Shown: positions 5,488-12,722, numbered from the stretch's first letter. The stretch is 14,910 nt of DNA from JAYEJB01 sp034716415 (GCA_034716415.1 JAYEJB010000028.1:1-14910); one strand, 5' to 3'. Made by a program: numbers and translations. The notes: generated by a model not told the origin, from the letters alone.

Positions 5488-7815
5488 ATGCGTGTCGAGC
5501 GATACATCAGGATTCCAGTCCAGGCCGCCTTCGGGACGGCCGATTGTCCGTCAAAGAGCAGAACCCGGTCCTTCCGGAGGAAGTTGTCGGGTTTTTTTGT
5601 CTTTGTTGCGGTGTTTTTACTGCTTTGGGCGGTTGACGCGGAGGCGGCGACTTACGGCTACGAGGCTCAGGAAATGATTCGTTCAGCGCAGGTCGTGGAA
5701 TTGGCGCCCGGGCAGATCGCTGATTTCACCATGAGTTTCAAGAATACCGGGTCGTCGGTCTGGCGGACGGACGGAGATCGTTTCGTTTCGGTCTATACTT
5801 ACGGTCCGAAATATCGGCAGAGCGCGTTCCGTGACGTTTCCTGGTACAAGGATGTCCAGCCCGCGAAGATCGGCGGTGAAGTGCATCCCGGACAGCTCGG
5901 CATGTTCAGGTTCCGTCTGCGCGCGCCGAGTCAGGAGGGGACATATTCCGAGACTTTCCATCTTGCCGCCGAAGATCTGGCCTGGATTCCGGGCGGCGAG
6001 TTCACCGTGCAGATTCGCGTCAGTCGATCGGCACCGGTCGCTTCATCTATCACGACCGCATCGTCGTCTTCCGTGTCCACGGGATCATATTCGGCACAGG
6101 AGGTCTATCGTTCACCGAAGGAGATTAACATGGCGCCGGGAGAGATAGTGACATTGACGATGGGTTTCAGGAACACCGGTAGCGCGACCTGGTATCCCAG
6201 CGCGCGTAACTACGTGTCCGTCTACACGTATGACCCGAAGTATCGAAAGAGCGATTTCGAGGACGTGTCCTGGTACCGATACAATCAACCGGCGCGTATC
6301 TCGACGCAGGTGACCCCGCCGGGACAGATGGGGGAGGTGAAGATGCGTCTGAAGGCGCCGACGACACCAGGTGTCTATCGCGAGACTTTCCACCTCGCCG
6401 CCGAAGACCTGACTTGGATTCCGGGCGGCAAGTTTACGGTGGTCATCAATGTGAGCGGGCCAAGTACGACTTCTTCTGCTCCTTCTCCTGCTTCTGCTCT
6501 CCTCTCCAATCTTCCCGCTGGTGGTTATGCCGCGGTCAGGATGGCGTCTAATACGGATCGACCGACCTTGGATCCGGGACAAGTACAGGAGCTCCGCATT
6601 GCGTTTAAGAACGTCGGTACGCTTCCGTGGGTCAAGTACGGTAATGAACCGGTGCGGCTGATGGCGCTGGAGGGTAACGCGTATTCGTTCCGTGACGTAT
6701 CGTGGAACAGCAACATGGCTTCGGCGATGTTGCAGGACCGCATAGATTCCGGTCAGTTGGCGTTCTTCAATCTCAAGATGAAAGCGCCGCAGTACGGCGG
6801 AACGTATCTGGCGCGGTTCGCGTTGTACGCGGGCGATCGACCCATCGAAGGCGGTACGGTCGATATACCGATCGAGGTCAAACAGGGTTCGGTTCCGGCG
6901 AACGTATCGACGAATACCACGAACGAGTTCGCCGCGTCCGGCGACCGCGGTCCGAACATCGTGGTCGGGCTCCTCACCACGACCGCGCCGGTCACCGTTT
7001 CATCCACCGAAACGTATCAGCTCGTCGACGGACGGAACCATCAGCCGGTCAAACGTCTATCCGGCGTGACGACGGTGACGTTCGACTTCAGCACGTTGGT
7101 CTACACCGTCCGGAACGGGACTTATACCTATACTTCGAACTACCACGTGCATCTGCGGCCGGACGACATGCGCAATAATATCTTCGAGATATCGAGTTAT
7201 GAGAATCGCGCGGCCTGGGACCGGAGCGTGAACTTCAACAAGTTCCGCGGTGACCTGGCGGTACACTATATGCGTTCGACCGGACGGTTGTGGGTACTGG
7301 AGGAACTGCCCATGGAGGATTACATACGCGGCCTGGCCGAGACGTCGAACGGTTCCCACTTCGAATACCAGAAGGCGCTCGTCAGCGCGGCGCGGACTTA
7401 CGCGCTGTTCGTGCTGTCGATCGGCGGCAAGCATAAGTCCGAGTATCACGATGTGAATACGACCGCCGGTGATCAGGTGTATAAGGGCTATGTATCGGAG
7501 TTGGTGCGGCCGAACGTGGTGCGCGCGGTCGAAGAGACGCGCGGTTCGATGGTTACATATAACAACGAGTTGGTGGTGACGCCGTACTTCTCGCGTTCGG
7601 ACGGGCGGACGCGTGCCTGGACCGAAGTTTGGGGCGGTTCACACAAGCCATGGTTGGTGTCGGTGCCCGCGCCGTATGATCAAGGTAGGACGCTTTGGGG
7701 CCACGGAGTCGGCATGTCGGCTTTGGACGCGCTGGGTCGGGCTAAAGATGGGGCGTCTTGGACGCAGATTCTTCAGCACTACTACACGGGAACGCAGATA
7801 CAGCGGGCGTATTGA
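5488..7815 (+). CDS. secreted SpoIID-domain protein with three NBR1-like Ig domains
   Basis: This 775-residue protein has a basic N-terminus and a hydrophobic segment (35-50), then an AEA-type cleavage region (51-54), so it is exported. Residues ~57-178 and ~200-323 are closely related Ig-like domains with shared features: N-TG-S-W, VSVYTY.PKYR, DVSWY, ETFHLAAEDL.WIPGG.F. They resemble the NBR1-type Ig domain (PF16158). Residues ~345-466 are a third, more divergent copy. Ser/Thr/Pro-rich linkers separate them. Residues ~488-775 are a SpoIID domain (PF08486). It has LPMEDYIRGLAET (607-619) with the conserved Glu618 at the catalytic position of SpoIID lytic transglycosylases, AARTYAL (634-640), and HGVGMS (739-744) followed by ILQHYYTGTQI. 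It probably cleaves or remodels peptidoglycan glycan strands at the cell surface. There is no Shine-Dalgarno, but a good promoter at 5417-5445. Next downstream on the same strand is a D,D-carboxypeptidase-like gene, which fits a wall-processing role. Confidence 0.9.
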   Translation: MRVERYIRIPVQAAFGTADCPSKSRTRSFRRKLSGFFVFVAVFLLLWAVDAEAATYGYEAQEMIRSAQVVELAPGQIADFTMSFKNTGSSVWRTDGDRFVSVYTYGPKYRQSAFRDVSWYKDVQPAKIGGEVHPGQLGMFRFRLRAPSQEGTYSETFHLAAEDLAWIPGGEFTVQIRVSRSAPVASSITTASSSSVSTGSYSAQEVYRSPKEINMAPGEIVTLTMGFRNTGSATWYPSARNYVSVYTYDPKYRKSDFEDVSWYRYNQPARISTQVTPPGQMGEVKMRLKAPTTPGVYRETFHLAAEDLTWIPGGKFTVVINVSGPSTTSSAPSPASALLSNLPAGGYAAVRMASNTDRPTLDPGQVQELRIAFKNVGTLPWVKYGNEPVRLMALEGNAYSFRDVSWNSNMASAMLQDRIDSGQLAFFNLKMKAPQYGGTYLARFALYAGDRPIEGGTVDIPIEVKQGSVPANVSTNTTNEFAASGDRGPNIVVGLLTTTAPVTVSSTETYQLVDGRNHQPVKRLSGVTTVTFDFSTLVYTVRNGTYTYTSNYHVHLRPDDMRNNIFEISSYENRAAWDRSVNFNKFRGDLAVHYMRSTGRLWVLEELPMEDYIRGLAETSNGSHFEYQKALVSAARTYALFVLSIGGKHKSEYHDVNTTAGDQVYKGYVSELVRPNVVRAVEETRGSMVTYNNELVVTPYFSRSDGRTRAWTEVWGGSHKPWLVSVPAPYDQGRTLWGHGVGMSALDALGRAKDGASWTQILQHYYTGTQIQRAY

Positions 7816-7975
7816 GGGAGAGCGGGGATCGCCCGGTTTGCCGGGCTAGCGGGAACCGTCCGCTTTGCGAACTAGCGGGAATCACCCGGCATCCCGGCAT
7901 TCCCGGCATTCGCCGGGCACGGCGCCGGGCACGGCGCTGAACTAGCGGGCCACGTCGCTCGTAAGCGGCGTGGCG
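7816..7975. repeat. nonamer/variable-hairpin repeat array (right)
   Basis: Boxes of the type (C)TAGCGGGAA(T)C recur at about 7820-7830, 7846-7856, 7872-7883 and 7942-7949. The inserts between them differ: the hairpin GCCCGG-TTTG-CCGGGC (7831-7846), an imperfect CGTCCGC-TTT-GCGAAC, three tandem CCCGGCAT(T) units near 7884-7909, and two GCCGGGCACGGC units near 7912-7936. The last insert is a 9-bp stem with one G-U pair (7949-7957 with 7964-7972). The array starts at the stop codon of the SpoIID-like gene. I see no gene in 7816-8125. Confidence 0.8.
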
Positions 7976-7994
7976 GGAAAAGATTTTAAAGATA

Positions 7995-8035
7995 GAGAAA
8001 CCAAAGACCGTGCGCAGCACGGTCTTTGGTTTCTC
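7995..8035. terminator. 19-bp perfect hairpin, probable terminator
   Basis: The arms at 7995-8013 and 8017-8035 are perfectly complementary around a 3-nt loop (the inner part is TGCGCA). The 3' arm ends in TTTGGTTTCTC rather than a clean T-run, so termination on the plus strand is plausible but not textbook. It lies between the SpoIID-like gene and the carboxypeptidase gene. Confidence 0.6.
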
Positions 8036-8040
8036 CTCCC

Positions 8041-8085
8041 GCTCTCCCCGCTCTCCCCGCTCTCCCCGCTCTCCCCGCTCTCCCC
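8041..8085 (+). repeat. five tandem GCTCTCCCC nonamers
   Basis: Five exact 9-bp units, GCTCTCCCC, run back to back. On the other strand this is GGGGAGAGC, the same family of nonamers seen in AGCGGGGAG/AGCGGGGAT at 3744-3795 and 7820-7828. It lies 5 bases upstream of the -35 box of the next gene, and slippage could alter that spacing. Confidence 0.9.
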
Positions 8086-8089
8086 AAAC

Positions 8090-8118
8090 TTGGAGTTATC
8101 GGCTCCAGGTTTTAGAAT
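8090..8118 (+). promoter_or_regulatory. promoter predicting a leaderless carboxypeptidase mRNA
   Basis: TTGGAG (8090-8095), a 17-nt spacer, then TAGAAT (8113-8118). The expected transcription start, about 7 bases past the -10 box, falls at 8125-8126, exactly at the ATG. There is no Shine-Dalgarno. Confidence 0.6.
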
Positions 8119-8125
8119 GTAAGCA

Positions 8126-10399
8126 ATGGCAGTAATACCTAAAAAATCATTCGCGTTATGTGTCGTCATTGTAGCGGCCATATTTCTGGTTCCGGGAATC
8201 GTCCGCGCTGAAAGCGACGCGTTGCTGCAGGCGCGAGTCGAGCTGAGGGCTGTCCTCGAAACGCGAGCCGATCTGCGATCTTTGTTCGACTTCAACAGCT
8301 GGGTCGCCAAGCACGATGCCCGTACTACCGGAATCGTCGATCTGGAGGATTGGGCGCGACAATACGGATATAAGGAACACGGCGAGTTGTGGTGGTACGG
8401 GACCGATGCCGCGAAACAGGGAAGTTCGACCGCCGATGTGCCATCAGCACCGCGTGCGTTAGCGGTTCGACCGACCACGTCGTCTCCGGTGTGTCCGGTC
8501 GCGGGACCGGATCTGTCTGCTGTCACCGCTGATTCCATACTGGTTTTGGATTTCGATTCGCGTCGCGTCATGTATGAGAAGAATGTCGATACTGTACGTC
8601 CGACTGCGTCGGTCGCCAAGTTGATGACGGCGATGGTCGCTCTGGATGCGGGGTTGTCATTGGACAGGAAGGTGGCGCTGACCGCGGCGGATGAAGTCGG
8701 GGGGGCGAGACTGGCGGTTCCGGCCGGCACGGAGTTCACTGTCGATGATCTGCTTTTTTCGATGCTCGCCGGACCGGCCAACAATGCGGCGGAGGCCGTG
8801 GCGCGCACCGCGTCGTCTGATGGTTTCGTCACCGCCATGAACGCAAAAGCACAGTCACTCGGTCTGGCCGGAACGACGTTCACCGATCCGTCCGGTCTGG
8901 ATTCAGGTAATGTCTCGACCGCGCGCGATGTCGCCGCGCTCCTGATTGAAGCGTTGGAGTTGCGTGATATCCGACGCATAACAACGACGACGAGGCGCAC
9001 CGTCAGTTACTCCGGTGGGTCCTTCCCGGTCACGAACACCAACGTCCTGCTGACCGATCCCGATAACGGGCTGTATGTGTTGGGTGGCAAAGTCGGATAT
9101 CTGCCGTCGTCCGGCTGGAATGTCGCGGTGAAGATGAAAGACGCGGCCGGACGGGAGAAGCCACTCGTCATCGTACTCTTGGGTTCGGAGAGCAGCGACA
9201 AGCTGTTCGACGAGGCCGCTCTGGTAGCACGGCGAGTATGGGATTCGTTCGAATGGCGCAGTGGAATATCAGTCCCATCACCGCAACTTTCGCCACAGCC
9301 GGAAGAGACGCAGGGGAGTCCGCTCGTCGTTTCGTCAGATGGGTCATTATCGCAGGCGCGGAATTTGCTCAAGGGCGTTTATGGGAAGCGCGGCGATCTA
9401 CAATCACTGTTCGATTCTGTCAGTTGGTTGCCAGCCAGGTCGGATAGGACGATCGGACTCGATAATCTGGAGGACTGGGCTGCCAAGTATGGTCATCGGG
9501 AACATGATGCGTTGTGGTGGTACGGGACGGAGCAGGCGCGACGAGTCTTGTCCGGGGGTGCGGCGGCGCTTCAATCTACGCCGCGTTCTCTGGTTGAGCG
9601 CAGTGGCGGCATGGCGCCGGTCAGGACATCTGCCGCTTCGTTCAATCCGACGAGCGTGACCGCTGACGCTGTTTTCGCGATAGATGCCCCGACCAGGAAG
9701 GTGCTCGCGTCCGTGAATGCGGATGTTTTGCGTCCGACAGCGTCGATAGCCAAGCTGATGACCGGGGTGGTGGCGGTCGATGGCGGCACGGCGTTCGCGA
9801 CACGAGTATCGTTGTTGCGGCTGGATGAGATCGGCGGCGCGCGTCTGCGGGTTCCGGTCGGCGCGACGATGACTTTCGAGGATATGATGTACTCGATGCT
9901 GGTGGGTTCGGCCAATAACGCGGCGCATGCGATAGCGCGCGTGTCCGGCGCGGGCAGTGTCAGCACGTTCGTTGACAGCATGAACGCGAAAGCGATCGAG
10001 TTCGGTCTGTCTAACACGAATTTCGCCGATCCATCCGGGCTGGATGTCAGTAACGTCTCGACTGCACGGGAGATAGCGGCGCTGGTGCTCGAGGCCATGG
10101 AACGTTTCGAGGTGCGGAAGATGTGCTCGACCGCGGAATATACTTTCGAGGCGAGCACCGGGGAGCACACCATCAGGAATACGAATGGCTTGCTGACCGA
10201 TGAGGATAACGGGCTGTACGTATTCGGCGGCAAGACCGGCTATCTGCACGAATCCAAATGGAATCTTGTCGTCCAGCTACAGGATGCGCGACAGAAACCG
10301 GTGCTGGTGGTGGTGCTGGGTTCGGATACCAAGACGCAGTTGTTCGAAGATGCCGAGAGGGCGGCCAGATGGGCCTGGGACAATCATCGGTGGCAATAG
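8126..10399 (+). CDS. tandem double-domain S11 D-alanyl-D-alanine carboxypeptidase-like protein
   Basis: A signal peptide (1-28, ending VRA) is followed by an internal duplication of about 375 residues. Each half has a ~60-residue module (37-97 and 411-472; pattern DL.SLFD..SW...LEDWA..YG..EH..LWWYGT) and a peptidase S11 (PBP4/5/DacA-type) domain. Known S11 enzymes remove the terminal D-Ala of peptidoglycan stem peptides using SxxK, SxN and KTG motifs. The second domain has all three: SIAK (540-543), SAN (595-597), KTG (703-705). The first keeps SVAK (162-165) but has PAN (217-219) instead of SxN and KVG (322-324) instead of KTG, so it is probably impaired or inactive. There is no C-terminal amphipathic anchor; the protein ends WDNHRWQ and its TAG stop lies at the first bases of a palindromic repeat. 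Single-domain S11 proteins are usually 300-450 residues, so this is about twice the normal size. Confidence 0.93.
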   Translation: MAVIPKKSFALCVVIVAAIFLVPGIVRAESDALLQARVELRAVLETRADLRSLFDFNSWVAKHDARTTGIVDLEDWARQYGYKEHGELWWYGTDAAKQGSSTADVPSAPRALAVRPTTSSPVCPVAGPDLSAVTADSILVLDFDSRRVMYEKNVDTVRPTASVAKLMTAMVALDAGLSLDRKVALTAADEVGGARLAVPAGTEFTVDDLLFSMLAGPANNAAEAVARTASSDGFVTAMNAKAQSLGLAGTTFTDPSGLDSGNVSTARDVAALLIEALELRDIRRITTTTRRTVSYSGGSFPVTNTNVLLTDPDNGLYVLGGKVGYLPSSGWNVAVKMKDAAGREKPLVIVLLGSESSDKLFDEAALVARRVWDSFEWRSGISVPSPQLSPQPEETQGSPLVVSSDGSLSQARNLLKGVYGKRGDLQSLFDSVSWLPARSDRTIGLDNLEDWAAKYGHREHDALWWYGTEQARRVLSGGAAALQSTPRSLVERSGGMAPVRTSAASFNPTSVTADAVFAIDAPTRKVLASVNADVLRPTASIAKLMTGVVAVDGGTAFATRVSLLRLDEIGGARLRVPVGATMTFEDMMYSMLVGSANNAAHAIARVSGAGSVSTFVDSMNAKAIEFGLSNTNFADPSGLDVSNVSTAREIAALVLEAMERFEVRKMCSTAEYTFEASTGEHTIRNTNGLLTDEDNGLYVFGGKTGYLHESKWNLVVQLQDARQKPVLVVVLGSDTKTQLFEDAERAARWAWDNHRWQ

Positions 10400-10540
10400 A
10401 GAGGTGTCCCCACTCAGGCTTAACTGGGGCCAGGCCCCACGAGAAGTGTCCCCTCGTCAGCCTTATCGGGGACAGTTCCCAAATTAAATCGTCGGTTATA
10501 GAGAGGTGTCCCCACTCAGGCTTAATTGGGGCCAGGCCCT
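10397..10540 (+). repeat. palindromic dispersed repeat (copy B, with two direct sub-copies)
   Basis: Sub-copies 10397-10439 and 10498-10540 are direct repeats of the ATAGAGAGGTGTCCCC...CAGGCCC(C/T)A unit. Between them is the AGAAGTGTCCC...CGTCAGCCTTATCGGGGAC unit. 10440-10540 is the inverted counterpart of 2335-2434. The element begins at the carboxypeptidase stop codon: the TAG comes from its ATAGAGAGG start. It contains the palindrome TGGGGCCAGGCCCCA (10425-10439). Confidence 0.88.
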
Positions 10541-10544
10541 AATC

Positions 10545-10572
10545 AAAAAACCCGCGTGCGTCGCGGATTTTT
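10545..10572. terminator. bidirectional terminator between convergent genes
   Basis: CCGCG (10552-10556) pairs with CGCGG (10562-10566). One C-A mismatch follows, then an A-run (10545-10550) pairs with a T-run (10568-10572). It sits between the plus-strand carboxypeptidase and the minus-strand PH-domain gene and can serve both. Confidence 0.7.
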
Positions 10573-10581
10573 CGTTTGTGG

Positions 10582-11157
10582 TCAGTCCTTCAGCGCCTGT
10601 ATCTCTTCGGCCTTGCGGTTCACACTGCGTATCTTTTTCTGTTCTTCTTCGACCAGTGTCAGCAATCGTTTGCGGACCTCTTCGGGTTTGGGAATCTGTT
10701 CGAACACGAAGCGTCCTTGCTCGGCCGCGGTCTGGATCTGCACGTTTCCGTAGCCGAAGAAGAACGGGAACACGCCATGAATCTCGGAGGTTATATCCTG
10801 GATATTAAGCAGGTCCAGCTCGGAGACCGTCCGGTTGAAGAGTCCTTTCTGCTCGATGTTGAGGATGCGGTCGTTCGTTACTACCCAGGCGTCCAGGTAG
10901 TAGTCCACGAAGTTCGCGAAGAAGAACAACAGGACCCAGAAGTAATAGGCACTTGCGGCGAGCATTATCGCAGGGCCGATGAGTTCACGCTGGAACAGTT
11001 GTGGGTAGTACTTCATCACGCCGAAGTACGCTCCGATCGGGATGATCGCCATTAGCGAAATGAGCAACATGCCGCCGATGAACACGATGATGTGTCGGCG
11101 CAGGTAGAAAATCACTTTCTCCTCGGGTTTTTTGTGGATCAATTCATCGATATGCAT
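10582..11157 (-). CDS. bacterial PH-domain (YdbT/DUF304-like) membrane protein
   Basis: This 191-residue protein has two membrane segments (about 22-48 and 62-86) and then a bPH2-type domain (PF03703, formerly DUF304). The domain is recognisable from YYLDAWVVTNDRILNIEQKG (86-105), LFNRTVSELDLLNIQDIT (106-123) and a GYGNVQIQTAA strand (136-146). The charged C-terminus (158-191) is probably a coiled coil. The biochemical role of this family is not settled; members sit in the membrane with the PH domain in the cytoplasm. It is the last gene of the ruvB operon, 10 bases after the small two-TM gene, and ends near a bidirectional terminator. I am confident of the family, not of a function. Confidence 0.88.
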   Translation of the reverse strand: MHIDELIHKKPEEKVIFYLRRHIIVFIGGMLLISLMAIIPIGAYFGVMKYYPQLFQRELIGPAIMLAASAYYFWVLLFFFANFVDYYLDAWVVTNDRILNIEQKGLFNRTVSELDLLNIQDITSEIHGVFPFFFGYGNVQIQTAAEQGRFVFEQIPKPEEVRKRLLTLVEEEQKKIRSVNRKAEEIQALKD

Positions 11158-11167
11158 AAGTTTCGCG

Positions 11168-11422
11168 TCAGAACTGTTCGATAGCCCCGGTCTGCATCAG
11201 CTGGAAGGTGATCTCCCGCGCCCAGTCGATGTCGTGCAGGAACCACCAGCTGGCGTAGGCGATGAGTACCGAGCCGGCCAGGAAGCCGAAAGTGAATAGG
11301 AAGCTTGTCCTTGTGGTCGCGCCGTAGGTGATGAGGTGGTAGACATTCAATGCCGCGAACAGCAGGAAGCCGCCGACCGCGATGAAGTATGGGATGAGTA
11401 GTAGACCGAGAGAGAATGACAT
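11168..11422 (-). CDS. small conserved-looking two-TM membrane protein
   Basis: This 84-residue protein is mostly two hydrophobic helices (about 7-33 and 39-62), with a short polar turn (YGATTRTS, 33-40) and a C-terminal amphipathic tail (DWAREITFQLMQTGAIEQF). I do not recognise a family. Its ATG at 11422 is 3 bases beyond the ruvB stop, and its own stop is 10 bases ahead of the PH-domain gene, so the three are almost certainly one transcript. Tight linkage to a second membrane protein suggests the two act together. That is inference only. Confidence 0.8.
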   Translation of the reverse strand: MSFSLGLLLIPYFIAVGGFLLFAALNVYHLITYGATTRTSFLFTFGFLAGSVLIAYASWWFLHDIDWAREITFQLMQTGAIEQF

Positions 11423-11425
11423 AGA

Positions 11426-12514
11426 TTATTTCGTCATGGACATCTGCCTGTCCTGAGCCGGGTCGAAGGGTTTATCCGGCGAATGCCGCGATTTGTCGGG
11501 CATCTTGATACCGAGATGTTCATAGGCGCGTTCGGTCGCCTCGCGTCCGCGCGGCGTGCGGCGCAGGAAACCCAACTGTATCAGGAACGGTTCGTGGACA
11601 AGCTCGATAGTGTCGGGTTCTTCGGATACCGCGGCGGCTAAAGTCTGCACTCCGACCGGTCCACCGCTGAACTTTTTGATTATCGTCTCCAGTATACCTC
11701 GGTCAGCGTTATCTAGCCCATGCTTGTCGATTTCGAGCATGTTGAGCGCGGTCTTCGCGACTTTGGTATCGATGTGACCGTCGGCCTTCACGTCTGCGAA
11801 GTCGCGCACGCGTTTCAGTAGGCGGTTGGCGATACGTGGCGTGCCGCGGGAGCATGATGCCACGACATGTGAAGCGTCTTCGTTCATCTCCGTGTTCAAC
11901 ACTGACGCATTTCGTTTCAGGATCTGCGACAGGTCGTCTGTGGTGTAGAAGCCTAGCTTATAGGTGGCGCCGAAGCGGTCGCGGAGCGGCGCGGAGATGA
12001 GTGACAGCCGCGTGGTCGCGCCGATCAGGGTGAACGGCGGGATATCAAGCCGCACCGTGCGCGCGGACGGACCCTTACCGATGACGATGTCGAGCGCGAA
12101 CTCTTCCATCGCCGGATAGAGCACCTCCTCGATGACTTTGTTCATGCGGTGGATCTCGTCGACGAACAGGATGTCGTTCGGTTCGAGGTTGGTGAGGATC
12201 GCCGCGATGTCGCCGACGCGTTCCAGAGCCGGACCGGAAGTGGTGCGGATGTTCGTGCCGACCTCGCCGGCGATGATGTGCGCGAGCGTAGTCTTGCCGA
12301 GTCCAGGCGGGCCGTATAGCAGGACATGTTCGACTGGTTCGCCGCGCTTCTTGGCCGCCTCGATGAAGATATCGAGATTTTCCTTGAGTTTGGGCTGGCC
12401 GACGAATTCCTCAAGGCGTTTAGGACGCAACGCGTTATCGAAACCACCCTCGTTCTTCTCGAGGTTCGGGGTCAGCAAGTGCTCGTGTTTCTGGTTTTCG
12501 GGCAGATTTTCCAT
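11426..12514 (-). CDS. ruvB: Holliday junction branch migration ATPase RuvB
   Basis: This 362-residue AAA+ ATPase covers the full RuvB family (usually about 330-350 residues). It shows Walker A GPPGLGKT (68-75), Walker B FVDEIH (117-122), sensor 1 GATTR (165-169), the arginine-finger region APLRDRFG (175-182), sensor 2 RGTPRIANRL (223-232) and the C-terminal winged helix ending LGFLRRTPRGREAT (314-327). With RuvA it drives branch migration of Holliday junctions. The tail after about residue 340 (SRHSPDKPFDPAQDRQMS) is not part of the conserved family: the DNA beneath it (11447-11470) is a common dispersed repeat. The ATG at 12514 has only a weak AAGG-type site 8 bases upstream. It is first in a three-gene operon; ruvA and ruvC are not in the window. 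Confidence 0.97.
   Translation of the reverse strand: MENLPENQKHEHLLTPNLEKNEGGFDNALRPKRLEEFVGQPKLKENLDIFIEAAKKRGEPVEHVLLYGPPGLGKTTLAHIIAGEVGTNIRTTSGPALERVGDIAAILTNLEPNDILFVDEIHRMNKVIEEVLYPAMEEFALDIVIGKGPSARTVRLDIPPFTLIGATTRLSLISAPLRDRFGATYKLGFYTTDDLSQILKRNASVLNTEMNEDASHVVASCSRGTPRIANRLLKRVRDFADVKADGHIDTKVAKTALNMLEIDKHGLDNADRGILETIIKKFSGGPVGVQTLAAAVSEEPDTIELVHEPFLIQLGFLRRTPRGREATERAYEHLGIKMPDKSRHSPDKPFDPAQDRQMSMTK
11447..11470 (-). repeat. dispersed repeat fragment inside the ruvB 3' end
   Basis: CCTGTCCTGAGCCGGGTCGA plus AGGG is a form of the dispersed CTTCGACCC..CTCAGGACAGG repeat that I recall from many bacterial genomes, often translated as PFDxAQDR. Here it is read in frame to give KPFDPAQDRQ at the end of RuvB. 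Confidence 0.65.
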
Positions 12515-12571
12515 AGTTTCGCCTTATTTTCAGCCGTCCCTCCTGAGGTCAGTTTATATGATGGGGGAGGT

Positions 12572-12606
12572 AAAAAAAAGTGGGCCGTTCCGTGATGGAA
12601 CGACCC
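12572..12606 (-). terminator. intrinsic terminator upstream of ruvB (minus strand)
   Basis: CGTTCC (12586-12591) pairs with GGAACG (12597-12602). After one mismatch, GGG (12582-12584) pairs with CCC (12604-12606). On the minus strand eight T follow (A-run at 12572-12579). It is too far from the 154-aa gene, which has its own terminator, so it probably ends another short transcript. ruvB would need a promoter inside 12515-12570; TATAAA is present there on the minus strand (12553-12558) without a clear -35. Confidence 0.8.
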
Positions 12607-12722
12607 GTACGAGCCCCTACGAGCCCCAGTGCCGTGTAGCACGATTGAATTATGTCGGAAATGCATGATTGTCGTCAAGCGAGATAACCCGCCGTTGCCG
12701 TCCGGCTTTGGCGGGTTCACGT
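12572..12722 (-). ncRNA. possible structured small RNA upstream of ruvB
   Basis: Between two minus-strand terminators lies about 130 bases with a strong hairpin at its 5' side: AACCCGCC (12712-12719) pairs with GGCGGGTT (12688-12695), with an inner GCC-GGAC-GGC. A TATACG-like -10 lies just upstream (near 12722-12727 on plus). It also has a near-direct repeat, GGGGCTCGTA, and ends in a clean terminator. I cannot match it to a known RNA family. An 82-codon GTG-started ORF crosses the terminator and does not look like a protein. Low confidence. Confidence 0.3.

Noticed and set aside
8041..8085. Possible CRISPR array
   Set aside because: The units are 9 bp, strictly tandem and without spacers; no cas genes are near.
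9404..10249. Long minus-strand ORF opposite the second carboxypeptidase domain
   Set aside because: It lies antisense to a protein with intact family motifs, and its Arg/His-rich composition is typical of GC-driven shadow frames.
12472..12720. 82-codon GTG-started minus-strand ORF upstream of ruvB
   Set aside because: It runs through a strong hairpin and an intrinsic terminator and overlaps the start of ruvB; its product has no protein-like pattern.
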